A stretch of 64,000 nucleotides of DNA, from the IMG/VR virus record IMGVR_UViG_3300009610_000028, positions 1-64,000 of that record. One strand, 5' to 3'. Shown one piece after another: positions 30,963-40,417 of this stretch; the stretch's first letter is position 1; every line of letters begins with the position of its first letter. Source of the DNA: a virus. Made by a program: the position numbers and the translations under genes. The notes under the pieces are model-generated. The model was given only the letters and a program-made list of their open reading frames with translations. It searched no databases and was not told where the DNA came from.

Positions 30963-32200
30963 GCATCATTTACATCAGCAGTAGGGGCGTGGCTGGCCCA
31001 CAAGGCATTCAAGGCGACCCCGGTGCCGGTGTAATCAATTGGCTCGGCGTTTGGGACAGCGGCACTACTTACGAAATCAACGATGCTGTTTCCTACCAAG
31101 GAAGCAGCTACATCTGCCTCGTTCAGCATTCCAACCAAGTTCCTCCGAACCCGACCTATTGGGGCGTGCTCGCGGAAGTTGGTGACACAGGTGCAACCGG
31201 CCTGACCGGCGACACTGGTCTTGGAATCACCTGGCTTGGCGACTGGGACAGCGGTGACCCATACGTCGTCAACGATGCAGTGGTCTTGGATGGCACGAGT
31301 TACATCTGCATCCAGGATCATACGAATCAACAACCGCCGAATGTCGCGTACTGGAACATCCTCGCACAGAAGGGTGGCACTGGAGCGACGGGCAACACGG
31401 GCGCAACCGGCGCTCGTGGCCTCACGTGGCGAAACGCTTGGAACAGCATCACGGCCTATGCAGTGGACGATGCCGTTCAATACAACGGCAGCGCATACAT
31501 CTGTCTTCAAGCACACACGAATCAGTTTCCAACGAACCCTACCTATTGGAGTCTGCTGGCTTCAAAAGGTGACACTGGCACGACGGGCGACACCGGATTA
31601 ACCGGAGCGGCCGGTGCTGACGGGCAGGGCTTCACCTGGCGTGGCTCATGGAGCGGCGCAATCACCTACGCTCCCTACGACGTAGTTGAGTTCGACGGGT
31701 CCAGCTACAACTGCATTCTCGGCCACACGAATCAAACCCCACCGAATCCCACCTACTGGGAGACGATGGCCCAAGCTGGAGAAGATGGCGGCGGTGGCGG
31801 CAGTGGCGAAGGGCTGGTCACCGAGGCCGAGAACACGAACGCTGGTTCAATCTCAAAATGTCGCGTGGTCTATATCAGCGGCGTTGAAGAAGTTGATCTG
31901 GCGCGGGCTAACAACACAACCACCGCCAAAGCTTTTGGCCTGGTTGCGGATAACTCCATCTCTGCGAGTGTCTCCGGCAACATTCAGATCAGTGGCATTC
32001 TCGAAGCCACAACCGGCCAGTGGGACACTGTGACCGGGCAAAGCGGTGGGCTGACATCAGGTGCCATCTATTACCTCAGCGCAGCCACCGCAGGCGCAAT
32101 GACGACGACAGCGCCTGTCTCTGGATTCATCGTCGAACTCGGCAAGGCGCTGAGCACAACCAAATTTGACACCACGATAAGGCGGCCGATTCGGCTGTAA
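30959..32200 (+). CDS. Adhesion fibre 1: collagen-like spacers and CBM5/12-type repeats
   Basis: 413 residues. MSIIYISSRGVAGPQGIQGDPG begins a collagen-like Gly-x-y segment. Four repeats of about 45 residues of the type W.G.W(D/N)S...Y..NDAV..xGssYICx..HTNQ.PPN.TYW..LA resemble carbohydrate-binding module family 5/12 and are separated by GDTGATGLTGDTG-like triplet spacers. The C-terminal ~130 residues are homologous to the whole protein at 32205. Predicted sugar-binding fibre. Paralogue at 35207-36577 shares only the repeat part. Confidence 0.75.
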   Translation: MSIIYISSRGVAGPQGIQGDPGAGVINWLGVWDSGTTYEINDAVSYQGSSYICLVQHSNQVPPNPTYWGVLAEVGDTGATGLTGDTGLGITWLGDWDSGDPYVVNDAVVLDGTSYICIQDHTNQQPPNVAYWNILAQKGGTGATGNTGATGARGLTWRNAWNSITAYAVDDAVQYNGSAYICLQAHTNQFPTNPTYWSLLASKGDTGTTGDTGLTGAAGADGQGFTWRGSWSGAITYAPYDVVEFDGSSYNCILGHTNQTPPNPTYWETMAQAGEDGGGGGSGEGLVTEAENTNAGSISKCRVVYISGVEEVDLARANNTTTAKAFGLVADNSISASVSGNIQISGILEATTGQWDTVTGQSGGLTSGAIYYLSAATAGAMTTTAPVSGFIVELGKALSTTKFDTTIRRPIRL

Positions 32201-32204
32201 ATAA

Positions 32205-32687
32205 ATGGCTGCTCGCAAACCGCTAGTCATCAACGGCGGACAAATCGAACAACTCCAAGCCGGCGATACGCTTGATGCGTCAGTCACCGAAGTGGATGTG
32301 GTCAGCAAGACCAATGACAACGCCAGTCCAATCGTCATTGGCAACGTTGTCTATAACAAGACAGACGGTGACGTTGACCTGGCTCGCGCAAACGCGCAGG
32401 GCACCGTTCAAGTTCTCGGCTTGGTCCGAGACGCAAGCATTGCCGCAGCCGCCGCCGGCAACATCCAGACAGACGGAATCCTGACAGCCACTACCGGCGA
32501 ATGGGACGCTGTGACTGGAGGGTCTGGTGGTCTCTCGCCCGGCGTGCCGTACTACGTCAGCGCCGCGACAGCGGGCTTGATTACAAGCACCGCACCTTCT
32601 AGCGCCGGTCAGTTTGTTGTGCGCATTGGACTGGCCAGTAGCGCTACCTCATTGGACATCTCAGTCGAACCCCCGATCAAGCTATGA
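32205..32687 (+). CDS. Fibre-tip domain protein (160 aa)
   Basis: MAARKPLVINGGQIEQLQAGDTL..., then a beta domain (DVDLARANAQGTVQVLGLVRDASI...LTATTGEWDAVTGGSGGLSPGVPYYVSAATAGLI) clearly related to the C-terminus of the 30959 fibre. The opening motif KPLxIxxGQIExxQxGD is shared with the next protein, probably a common attachment segment. Confidence 0.7.
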   Translation: MAARKPLVINGGQIEQLQAGDTLDASVTEVDVVSKTNDNASPIVIGNVVYNKTDGDVDLARANAQGTVQVLGLVRDASIAAAAAGNIQTDGILTATTGEWDAVTGGSGGLSPGVPYYVSAATAGLITSTAPSSAGQFVVRIGLASSATSLDISVEPPIKL

Positions 32688-34891
32688 CCATCCGCAAACC
32701 GCTTACTATCACCAACGGACAGATTGAAGCATTCCAATCCGGTGATCTAGTCAGCGGAGTTGCGAATGTTCTCACCAACACAACTCTCTATGTTGAGACT
32801 ACGGGCAACGACACGACCGGCGACGGTTCGATTGGCAATCCTTGGTTGACCATCGGGAAAGCACTCAGCTATCTCGCGGACAAATGGATCGAGAAAGACA
32901 ACTTTGTCACGATCAACGTTGGTGACGGCAACTTTGCCATCTCTTCGTCGCTCACGATCAAGCATCCCTGCGGCGACCGGATTACGATCACTGGCACCAA
33001 CACCCACGACAAAACGTTGTCGAGCATTCAGAGTTCCTCCGGCTCGGCCGGTGCCTGGTCATACGTGCTCAATGTCAATACGGTGACCAACATTGCCGTG
33101 AATGACTACGTGCTCATTCGCGGGCCAGCCAATGGGACTCGACCAGAGTTTATCGCTGGTTGCCACGAAGTCACCAACGTCGATGCAGTCAATACTCGCA
33201 TCACAATCGCGGTCAAGCATAAGCACACTTCTGTGGCGTCTGGCTCTGTCACAGGCACGGTCACGTGTGTGAAGACACGAGTGACAGTCACGGGCGTGGA
33301 CGGATTGGTAGTCGATCCCAATCACACGCTTGGCTTCATGGACAAGGTAGTGTTCGTGGGCGATGCCACGGCAACCAAGAGTGGAATTCTTAGTGGTCAT
33401 GGTCTGGCCGCAGCCAATACCCATCTGTGGGTTGGCAACAATGTAGGCGTCGTGAACTTCCAGTATGGCGTACAAGTTGTCGGCGGCTCGTTCCGTGGCA
33501 ACATTATCGCGTCTGGTTGTGTTTCTGATGGCGCACGTACATTCGCTGGTGCCAAAATCTATGCTTCGAGTGGAATCACGGCTACTGGCTGTGGTGCCTT
33601 TGGAGTCTTTGCCACGCTGAATGGTTCGATCTATTGCCCGGCATCCCGGCTAACAGGTAACTCTGACAGCGGCGCTGGCGCTAGCGCTGGCGGGGTAGTT
33701 AGTTGTCCCTCGGCCCATCTGACGGGAAATACGCTCAACGGTGCTGTTGCTGAAAATCAAGGTTGCATTCTGTGCGACCTGGCTTTTATCAACAACAACT
33801 TGGACAATGGCATCATAGCTCTGAATCAAAGCCATATCAGTTCGCCCTCAGCGACGATCCAAACGAACTTCAAAGGCGTGTACTGCGACAAAGGTTCTTA
33901 CATCTATGTCGAAGGCAGTACCATCTCCAGCAACACGAGCGGAAGTTACAACATTTCCGCAGATACGCTTTCAGTCAATGGCTCGTACATTGACACGGGC
34001 GCAGCGGCAGGCTTCCCAATTCACGGTTCACCAGTGCCTGGTGGTCGTTTGACCCTGGAAAGCAACGTGGCGGTCTCAACCACCGATCAAGCTTCCGCTT
34101 CGACTATTTACTACAAATCATTTCAACACGGCCATATCTGGCTCTACAACGGCTCGGAGTGGCTCCGGCGAACTCTGCCAGGCGGCCAAATCTCCGCAGC
34201 GTGCCCCACAGCTTCCGGCTCAAACAAGCCTTATGACGTTTTCATTTATGATGATAACGGCACACCAACCTTAGAGTTCCTGGCGTGGACGAATAACACG
34301 ACACGCGCAACTGGCCTCCTTAATACTAGCTCTCCCTACTTGTGGACAAAGAGTGGTGACACCACGCGGCTCTACGTCGGGACGATCTATGTAACTACTA
34401 GCGGTAATACAAACGACACACTGCGCAGTCGCCACGTGTGGAATATGTTTAACCGCGTAGTACGCGATATGTTTTGGATCGGCCCTCAAGCAAGTTACAC
34501 ATACAGTGCGAACAATGTTGCACGCTATGTGAATGGTGGCACAGCACCATCGCTTTCAATAGTTGTTGGACTCTCTGAGGACATCTACCAAGCCGAAGCG
34601 CGAGTTACCGCCTCCAAATCTGTTGGAGCGAATGGTACAGCGATTGATATGGGCATCGCTCGCGATGCAACCAATACCACATTTGCGGTTGGTTGCCAGG
34701 CGGGAGTGATCCGTTCTACGACGGCAACTGATCTTGACCTCAGAACGCTGCAAACCACGTTCAGCGAAATCGCCCCTATTGGCTACCACGAATACAACTG
34801 GACTGAGCGTACTGGTACGAATTCCGTGACTCTCAACGTGGTTGGCACGAATGCCAATGAATGCGGCATGTTCGGTTGGTTCCCAATGTAG
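32684..34891 (+). CDS. Tailspike-like beta-helix protein (735 aa)
   Basis: N-terminus RKPLTITNGQIEAFQSGD matches the attachment segment of the 32205 protein. Then LYVETTGNDTTGDGSIGNPWLTIGKAL starts a right-handed beta-helix with many short Gly/Ser/Asn strands (about residues 45-440), typical of tailspikes that bind or cleave surface polysaccharide. The rest is C-terminal beta domains. No catalytic residues can be assigned. Confidence 0.75.
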   Translation: MTIRKPLTITNGQIEAFQSGDLVSGVANVLTNTTLYVETTGNDTTGDGSIGNPWLTIGKALSYLADKWIEKDNFVTINVGDGNFAISSSLTIKHPCGDRITITGTNTHDKTLSSIQSSSGSAGAWSYVLNVNTVTNIAVNDYVLIRGPANGTRPEFIAGCHEVTNVDAVNTRITIAVKHKHTSVASGSVTGTVTCVKTRVTVTGVDGLVVDPNHTLGFMDKVVFVGDATATKSGILSGHGLAAANTHLWVGNNVGVVNFQYGVQVVGGSFRGNIIASGCVSDGARTFAGAKIYASSGITATGCGAFGVFATLNGSIYCPASRLTGNSDSGAGASAGGVVSCPSAHLTGNTLNGAVAENQGCILCDLAFINNNLDNGIIALNQSHISSPSATIQTNFKGVYCDKGSYIYVEGSTISSNTSGSYNISADTLSVNGSYIDTGAAAGFPIHGSPVPGGRLTLESNVAVSTTDQASASTIYYKSFQHGHIWLYNGSEWLRRTLPGGQISAACPTASGSNKPYDVFIYDDNGTPTLEFLAWTNNTTRATGLLNTSSPYLWTKSGDTTRLYVGTIYVTTSGNTNDTLRSRHVWNMFNRVVRDMFWIGPQASYTYSANNVARYVNGGTAPSLSIVVGLSEDIYQAEARVTASKSVGANGTAIDMGIARDATNTTFAVGCQAGVIRSTTATDLDLRTLQTTFSEIAPIGYHEYNWTERTGTNSVTLNVVGTNANECGMFGWFPM

Positions 34892-34898
34892 GTGACAG

Positions 34899-35201
34899 AT
34901 GAGAGACATTCTCGCTTTGCATAATGCGTTACGAGACGCAGGACTCGACATCTCCGGTGTCAGTGATCCAGGGCCAAACGCCTACATCAACGGATGGAAC
35001 ACCACGCCCACAGAAGCTGAGCGTGCTCAAGCGGGTGCCATTCTAAAAGCATTCGATTGGACCGAGAAGCCAGCACTAACTCTCGCGACTATTGAAGCGC
35101 TTTCAAGTGATGAGAAATCGCGACTGATTGATTTGCTACTGACACAAGCGGCTGGCGTGCGACCGGACCTATTGGACATGGCGAAGAAACCAAAGGCGTA
35201 G
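34899..35201 (+). CDS. 100-residue hypothetical protein
   Basis: MRDILALHNALRDAGLDISGVSD, helical, with Pro-rich middle. It lies between the beta-helix spike and the second fibre; perhaps a fibre chaperone or minor virion protein. Not recognised. Confidence 0.6.
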   Translation: MRDILALHNALRDAGLDISGVSDPGPNAYINGWNTTPTEAERAQAGAILKAFDWTEKPALTLATIEALSSDEKSRLIDLLLTQAAGVRPDLLDMAKKPKA

Positions 35202-35206
35202 GACAA

Positions 35207-36577
35207 ATGAGTATCATTCATGTCAGTAGCCGTGGTGTTGCCGGTCCCCAAGGCATCCAAGGTGATCCAGGACCAGGCGTCATTAACTGGCTAGGCGAGT
35301 GGTCAGACGCCACCGCCTACGAAGAGAATGATGCGGTAACCTGGCTCGGCACGAGCTATATCTGCATCGTCGCTCACACCGATCAAGAGCCACCTGATCC
35401 CACCTACTGGGACGTGCTCGCTTCCAAAGGCGATGAGGGTGACGCGGGCGACCAAGGTGATGCCGGCCTCAGCATTGAGTGGCAAGGCAATTGGGATAGT
35501 GGTCAACCATACGTGGTGAATGATGCTATCACACTCGATGGCACCAGCTACATTTGCACGGTCAATCACACAAATCAATCGCCGCCCAACGCTGGCATTT
35601 GGAATGTGCTCGCCGCGAAAGGTAGTACAGGTCTCACTGGAAACACCGGCCTCACGGGTCCGATTGGAATCACCTGGCGAGGCGCGTGGAACTCAATCAC
35701 GAGTTATGCCCTCAATGACGCAGTGACTTCTGGTGGCAGTGACTACATCTGCATTCAAGCTCACAGCAATCATCAACCGCCCAACGTCATCTACTGGGAC
35801 TTTGTAGCCTCGAAGGGCGACACTGGCACCACGGGTGACACTGGCGAGACAGGTGACACTGGTGCTACCGGCGATGGCTTCACATGGGAAGGTGAATGGA
35901 GCGGCGCAGAACCTTACCAAGTGCGTGATGTCGTTCAGTTCGATGGATCGAGCTACAACTGCATCCTCGGACACACCAATCAAACGCCACCGAATCCCAC
36001 CTATTGGGAATTGATGGCGTCGAAGGGTGACACTGGCACTTTTGACACAGACCCACTCACAGGCGCTGAGACCGGCACGGACGTAACCGCACAAACGGTG
36101 TCCACTCATCGGCGACCTGAGACGATCCAATCGACGCACACATTCACTAACCAAAGCGTCACGATCACGGATCACACGACGGATGGCGGCCACGGCGGTG
36201 TGAAAATCTTCGACTATCCCGAAGGCCATTTCGTGGTCGTTGGTGCTGTCGGCAATCTCACGATTGCTCGCGTCGGCACGAACCTGACAGCAACTGCTGC
36301 TCTGGTGTTCTCACTCGGTACGACGGTCGCTGGTATCGACAACGATACGCTCACCGGAACCGAAGCTGACATCATTCCGTCAACAGCCGCCACGCTGAGT
36401 GGTGGAACAGTCACGGTCAACTTTCAGAAGTCAGCCTTGCAATTCATCGACGGCACCGCCGGAGCGGCCGACGCCTACTTCAACGTGGTGTCTCCCGATG
36501 CTGGCATTTCTGGCAATGATGCTGTGCTCGTCAATGGCACTGTCATCCTCACCTTGATTCGCTTGGGTGACAACTAA
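35207..36577 (+). CDS. Adhesion fibre 2, paralogue with a different C-terminus
   Basis: 456 residues. The first ~275 residues repeat the plan of fibre 1 (start MSIIHVSSRGVAGPQGIQGDPGPG, collagen-like spacers, four CBM5/12-like repeats). The remaining ~180 residues are unrelated to fibre 1 (TVSTHRRPETIQSTHTFTNQSVTITDHTTDGGHGGVKIFDYPEG...). Duplication followed by replacement of the tip domain is the simplest explanation. Confidence 0.75.
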   Translation: MSIIHVSSRGVAGPQGIQGDPGPGVINWLGEWSDATAYEENDAVTWLGTSYICIVAHTDQEPPDPTYWDVLASKGDEGDAGDQGDAGLSIEWQGNWDSGQPYVVNDAITLDGTSYICTVNHTNQSPPNAGIWNVLAAKGSTGLTGNTGLTGPIGITWRGAWNSITSYALNDAVTSGGSDYICIQAHSNHQPPNVIYWDFVASKGDTGTTGDTGETGDTGATGDGFTWEGEWSGAEPYQVRDVVQFDGSSYNCILGHTNQTPPNPTYWELMASKGDTGTFDTDPLTGAETGTDVTAQTVSTHRRPETIQSTHTFTNQSVTITDHTTDGGHGGVKIFDYPEGHFVVVGAVGNLTIARVGTNLTATAALVFSLGTTVAGIDNDTLTGTEADIIPSTAATLSGGTVTVNFQKSALQFIDGTAGAADAYFNVVSPDAGISGNDAVLVNGTVILTLIRLGDN

Positions 36578-37134
36578 TGGCCATCAACTTCGACTACTAC
36601 GGCTCGCTCAGCGAAGCCAATGAATACTTTGACATGCGTCTCCACGAGAGCGCATGGTATGGGGCGACTCTCACGACTCGTCCCAAGGCACTGTGGGCCG
36701 CGACCAGAATCATCGACACCTTGAACTACAAAGGGTTCAAGAGCACTGTCTATGACTTGCTGGTTGCAAACAGCCTCACAGACTTGCCACGCGATCTCAG
36801 TGACACGAGCACTCCAACATTGGACGAAGTTCTGGCTGCTGAGGCCGCGCAGGTGCTGGAGTTTCCGCGAGGCTTGGATTCAACAGTGCCAGAGGCGATT
36901 CGCATCGCCCAGTATGAGATCGCTCACACGCTCCTCGATGGCAAAGACCCAGAGTTGGAGCTTGAGAACCTTGGCATTATCAGTCAAGGCTATGCGTCAG
37001 TTCGCACAACCTTTAGCAGAACGCACGTGCCCGTTGAACATATCGTCAACGGCGTGCCTAGCTCTACGGCCTGGCGACTTCTAGTCCCGTTTCTTCGGGA
37101 TGACGACGCGATTCGCGTTAGCCGGGTGTCGTAA
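36577..37134 (+). CDS. Head-tail connector, DnaT-like family
   Basis: 185 residues. FDYYGSLSEANEYFDMRLHESAWYGA....ALWAATRIIDTLNYKGF...AQVLEFPRGLDSTVPEAIRIAQYEIAHTLLDG matches the phage family annotated as putative DnaT-like, which serves as an adaptor below the portal. TAATG junction with the fibre gene. Confidence 0.75.
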   Translation: MAINFDYYGSLSEANEYFDMRLHESAWYGATLTTRPKALWAATRIIDTLNYKGFKSTVYDLLVANSLTDLPRDLSDTSTPTLDEVLAAEAAQVLEFPRGLDSTVPEAIRIAQYEIAHTLLDGKDPELELENLGIISQGYASVRTTFSRTHVPVEHIVNGVPSSTAWRLLVPFLRDDDAIRVSRVS

Positions 37135-37221
37135 CACCAGGCTTCTAGGGCTACGGCCCATCCTTACCGGCTGGCAGAACCCGTGCCAGACCTACCGGGT
37201 CCAAATTCGGGGTGCAAGGAA

Positions 37222-38088
37222 ATGTTGGTCATGTTCGTGAATGATTGGTACAAGCTGTGCGCGCTCGTTGCCTGCTATGACGGCGAAAACGAGGAGATTC
37301 CTGATCCGCCTGTCGCTCCCAAAGAAGAGGAGATGAAGGCACCGGAAGGATTCACTGCCGAGCAGCAAAAGAAATTCAATGATGCCGTCGCGGCCGAGCG
37401 CCGCAAGCAAGAGACGAAGTGGCGAAGTCAGCTAGAGAAGGCTGAGGCCACTTACAAAGAGATGCTCGCGAAGACGGAAGGTCTCAGCGCCAAAGAGCGT
37501 GCGACCATCCAAGAGAATCTCGATACGGTCTCTGGACAACTCCGCAGCAAAGAGCATCAAGCTCAACTGGAGAAGAAGGAGTTGGAAGCTTCCTACCAAG
37601 GGAAGCTCACAGAAGCTCAACGTCGGGCCGAGATCGCTGAACAGCGTTATCGCGATTCGACCATCATGCGTGCGCTACAAGACGCCGCAGTTGAGCACGA
37701 GGCGTATAGCGCCTCACAGGTCGTCACGCTTCTCCGTGAGAAGACCAAGCTCGTCGAGACGCTCGACGAGAAGACCAACAAACCCAACGGACAGTTCAAG
37801 GTCGTCGTCGAGTTTCCTGACAAAGACAACACGACTGGCCAAGAGGTAATGACCACCAAGACGCCGGCAGAGGCAGTGAAGCGGATGACAGAGGTTGCTG
37901 AGTTCCAAAACCTCTTCCGCAAGAACGTCGTGTCTGGTGTTGGTGGCAACTCGGCTATCGGTGGCCTTACACCGGGTTCAAACGGGCGTATTGATGCGGC
38001 GAAGCTAACGCCGGAGCAATACCAAAAGGTGCGAGCAGAGAACCCTGAACTGCTCGGTCTGCGGCCTACTACTAAGCGCCGCCGTTAA
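37222..38088 (+). CDS. Scaffold protein
   Basis: Start uncertain: GTG 37183, ATG 37222 (used here) or ATG 37231, which is 10 bases from AAGGA. A very charged, helical protein (EQQKKFNDAVAAERRKQETKWRSQLEKAEATYKEML..) with a Gly-rich C-terminal region ending LLGLRPTTKRRR, immediately before the coat gene: classic scaffold features. It would direct prohead assembly and leave before packaging. Confidence 0.75.
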   Translation: MLVMFVNDWYKLCALVACYDGENEEIPDPPVAPKEEEMKAPEGFTAEQQKKFNDAVAAERRKQETKWRSQLEKAEATYKEMLAKTEGLSAKERATIQENLDTVSGQLRSKEHQAQLEKKELEASYQGKLTEAQRRAEIAEQRYRDSTIMRALQDAAVEHEAYSASQVVTLLREKTKLVETLDEKTNKPNGQFKVVVEFPDKDNTTGQEVMTTKTPAEAVKRMTEVAEFQNLFRKNVVSGVGGNSAIGGLTPGSNGRIDAAKLTPEQYQKVRAENPELLGLRPTTKRRR

Positions 38089-38143
38089 AGCGATCAGGGG
38101 TCGAATTTCCCGAAACAAAGAAACGTCCCTTTTGGAGACAAAC

Positions 38144-39562
38144 ATGAACCTGTGGTATCTCTCTGTGGCCGCTGTGGCGTGCTACGCAAATGACAATGAT
38201 GCTTTCGTGCCCGAATTGTGGGCGAACGAGGGGTTGGCCATCCTCGAAGAGAATATGGTCGCCGCGAATCTCGTTCACCGCGATTTCGAGCCGGAGATTC
38301 GCAACTTCGGCGATGTGGTCAACACCCGCCGGCCGGGCACCTTCGGCATTCGCCGGAAGGTTGACGGAGACACACTGAGCCAGCAAGACGCGAACGCGAC
38401 GAACGTCCGTGTGCCTCTGGATCAGTGGTTCTACAACTCGTTCACGATCAAGGATGGCGAGGCTTCGCTGAGCTTCCAAGACCTCGTGGACATCTATCTG
38501 CTCCCCGGCATGCAGACCATTGCCCGCTCGGTTGACCGCGCGGTGCTCGGTCGCATCCATGCCTTCTTCAACACTCCGACCAAGCGAGCCGGCAAGCTCG
38601 GTGGCTTGGATTCCACGACCGCCAAGGATTACACCTTGGAGGCTCGCCAGATTCTCAACGAGAACCTGGCCCCTCTCGACGGACGCCGGAGCCTTGTGCT
38701 CTCGCCCGCGAGCGAGACCGGAATGCTCAAGAACGAACTCTTCATCCGCGCCAACGAGCGTGGTGATGGTGGGTCGGCTCTTGAGAATGCGACCCTCGGT
38801 CGTATCCTCGGCTTCAACACGTTCCTTGACCAGAACGTGAACAACATCTCGACTGGTGCCGAGACTATCGCTGGCACGATCACCAACGCCCTCGCGGCTG
38901 GTGGATCGGGCAGCCAAGCTTGCACCGTCACGGCGTATGAGGTCAATGTTGGCGAGTTCGCGACGGTGGCTGGCAACATGCAGCCCACCTACGTGACCGC
39001 CCGCACGGCTTCGACCAACACCACTGCCGTCACCTTCAATGAGGCCAACAAGTACGCCACGCTCGCTTCGGCGGTCCTGACTGTGTACAAGGCTTGCGAT
39101 GTCAACGGCGCTTACGCCGCTGGCTACAGCAAGGGCATCATCCTGGATGGCTGGAACACCGATCAGCCCCCGCAGGCTGGTCAGTTGGTTGCGTTCAACA
39201 CCGGCAGCAACCGCCGGACCTACACCGTCATCAACAGCGAGCTTACCGCCGCTGGCGAGCAGACTGTGTACCTGGATCGGCCGCTCGAAGTCGCCCTGGC
39301 GAACAACGACCTGGCCTTCCCCGGTCCCTACGGTAGCTTCAACTGGGCGCTGCACCGCGAGGCCATTGCCCTCGTGAGCCGTCCGTTGGCCATGCCGAAC
39401 AACCGCATGGGCGTGATGAGCCAAGTTGGTGTCCACAACGACATCAGCATGCGCGTCAGCATGCAGTACGACATCAGCGCCGGTGGCACCATCGTCAATC
39501 TCGACCTGCTCTGCGGTGTCGCGGTTCTCGATAGCCGTCTGTGCGTGCCGCTGCTTGGTTAA
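38144..39562 (+). CDS. Major capsid protein, P22 coat-like
   Basis: 472 residues from ATG 38144 after TTGGAGACAAAC. FVPELWANEGLAILEENMVAANLVHRDFEPEIRNFGDVVNTRRPGTF is the signature start of P22 gp5-like coat proteins. A ~95-residue Ig-like insertion domain (about residues 245-335) is followed by the C-terminal P-domain. Very even GC-rich codon use, as expected for a highly expressed gene. Strong terminator downstream. Confidence 0.9.
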   Translation: MNLWYLSVAAVACYANDNDAFVPELWANEGLAILEENMVAANLVHRDFEPEIRNFGDVVNTRRPGTFGIRRKVDGDTLSQQDANATNVRVPLDQWFYNSFTIKDGEASLSFQDLVDIYLLPGMQTIARSVDRAVLGRIHAFFNTPTKRAGKLGGLDSTTAKDYTLEARQILNENLAPLDGRRSLVLSPASETGMLKNELFIRANERGDGGSALENATLGRILGFNTFLDQNVNNISTGAETIAGTITNALAAGGSGSQACTVTAYEVNVGEFATVAGNMQPTYVTARTASTNTTAVTFNEANKYATLASAVLTVYKACDVNGAYAAGYSKGIILDGWNTDQPPQAGQLVAFNTGSNRRTYTVINSELTAAGEQTVYLDRPLEVALANNDLAFPGPYGSFNWALHREAIALVSRPLAMPNNRMGVMSQVGVHNDISMRVSMQYDISAGGTIVNLDLLCGVAVLDSRLCVPLLG

Positions 39563-39584
39563 TCCAAGGCAGTAGCCTTCATCG

Positions 39585-39625
39585 GGCTGCCCGGTCCAAC
39601 CGGGCCGGGCAGCCTTTCTTTTTAT
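39585..39625 (+). terminator. Terminator after coat gene
   Basis: GGCTGCCCGG (39585-39594) and CCGGGCAGCC (39605-39614) form a perfect 10-bp stem followed by TTTCTTTTTAT. Good rho-independent terminator for the coat transcript. Confidence 0.9.
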
Positions 39626-39638
39626 CTCCGAGGGGAAC

Positions 39639-39893
39639 ATGCCCACGATTCTAGCAGTGGGTGAGTTTGGAGATGCGGTCGCACTGGTGAAACAGTTTGG
39701 CCCCTTCTTTCTCGCCGTAGTTTTCTTTCTGTGGCGGGACTGGCAGCGTGAAAACCGCCTCTCCAAACGCATCGACGAGCTAGAAGACGAGCATCGTCAA
39801 GTGCTTCTACCACTTGTCAAAGAGTCTTCGGCTTGCATCGCAACCAACACGCACGTGTTGGAACGCATCGAGAAATACCTTGACCGTTTGTAG
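39639..39893 (+). CDS. 84-residue one-helix membrane protein (holin-like)
   Basis: ATG 39639 after GAGGGGAA. FGPFFLAVVFFLWRDWQRENRL is one membrane helix followed by an acidic/basic coiled-coil-like tail (RIDELEDEHRQVLLPLV). Topology fits small phage membrane proteins sometimes called holins, but there is no lysin next to it. Position between coat and head-closure genes. Confidence 0.5.
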   Translation: MPTILAVGEFGDAVALVKQFGPFFLAVVFFLWRDWQRENRLSKRIDELEDEHRQVLLPLVKESSACIATNTHVLERIEKYLDRL

Positions 39894-39902
39894 GAACATT
39901 GC

Positions 39903-40409
39903 ATGCAACCGCCTATCAACAGAAATCTCAACCAGCGGATTCGCATGGCGCTCTACGCTCTCAAGCGGGACTACGGAGCACCAATCGACATCTACAAGCT
40001 GGTCAGCAGTTCAACCGACGTGCGGACAGGGGTGAAGTCAGTCACCAAAACTGTCACTCATGTGCGTCGGGCAATTGTAGTCCCATCAAGAATTGATCGT
40101 ATCGCTCAGCAAACGATCTCCCTTATCTCAGCGAACAAACAGTTCGTTACCGGCGGCACTTGGGACGCGAGTCAGCGCGAATTCATCATCGACCGCCGAG
40201 ACGTGCCAGTTCTTCCAGAACTCACTGCGGATGATTGGATTGTTTACAACAGCCGCAAGTATCAGGTCCGACAGATTGAAGCATTCGAGGTTGACGCCGG
40301 GTGGGTGATTGTCGCCCGCGAATTGGTAGGCGAAGTCCCCGAACAAATCTTTGATCTCTCAGCGGAATCACATCTTTCACTTACAGATGCCGCCGAGCTA
40401 ACGGCATAG
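39903..40409 (+). CDS. Head-tail joining protein (168 aa)
   Basis: MQPPINRNLNQRIRMALYALKRDYGAPIDIYKL, then a beta-rich core (RRDVPVLPELTADDWIVYNSRKYQVRQIEAFEVDAGWVIVARELVGE). This is the layout of head-closure (gp16-like, Phage_H_T_join) proteins located just after the coat gene. Function inferred from position and pattern. Confidence 0.65.
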   Translation: MQPPINRNLNQRIRMALYALKRDYGAPIDIYKLVSSSTDVRTGVKSVTKTVTHVRRAIVVPSRIDRIAQQTISLISANKQFVTGGTWDASQREFIIDRRDVPVLPELTADDWIVYNSRKYQVRQIEAFEVDAGWVIVARELVGEVPEQIFDLSAESHLSLTDAAELTA

Positions 40410-40417
40410 GAGCAACC

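Noticed and set aside
38072-39772. 566-codon open frame on the minus strand
   Set aside because: Lies antisense to the coat gene, which has clear P22-like signatures. Long antisense frames are expected from its GC-rich codon use.
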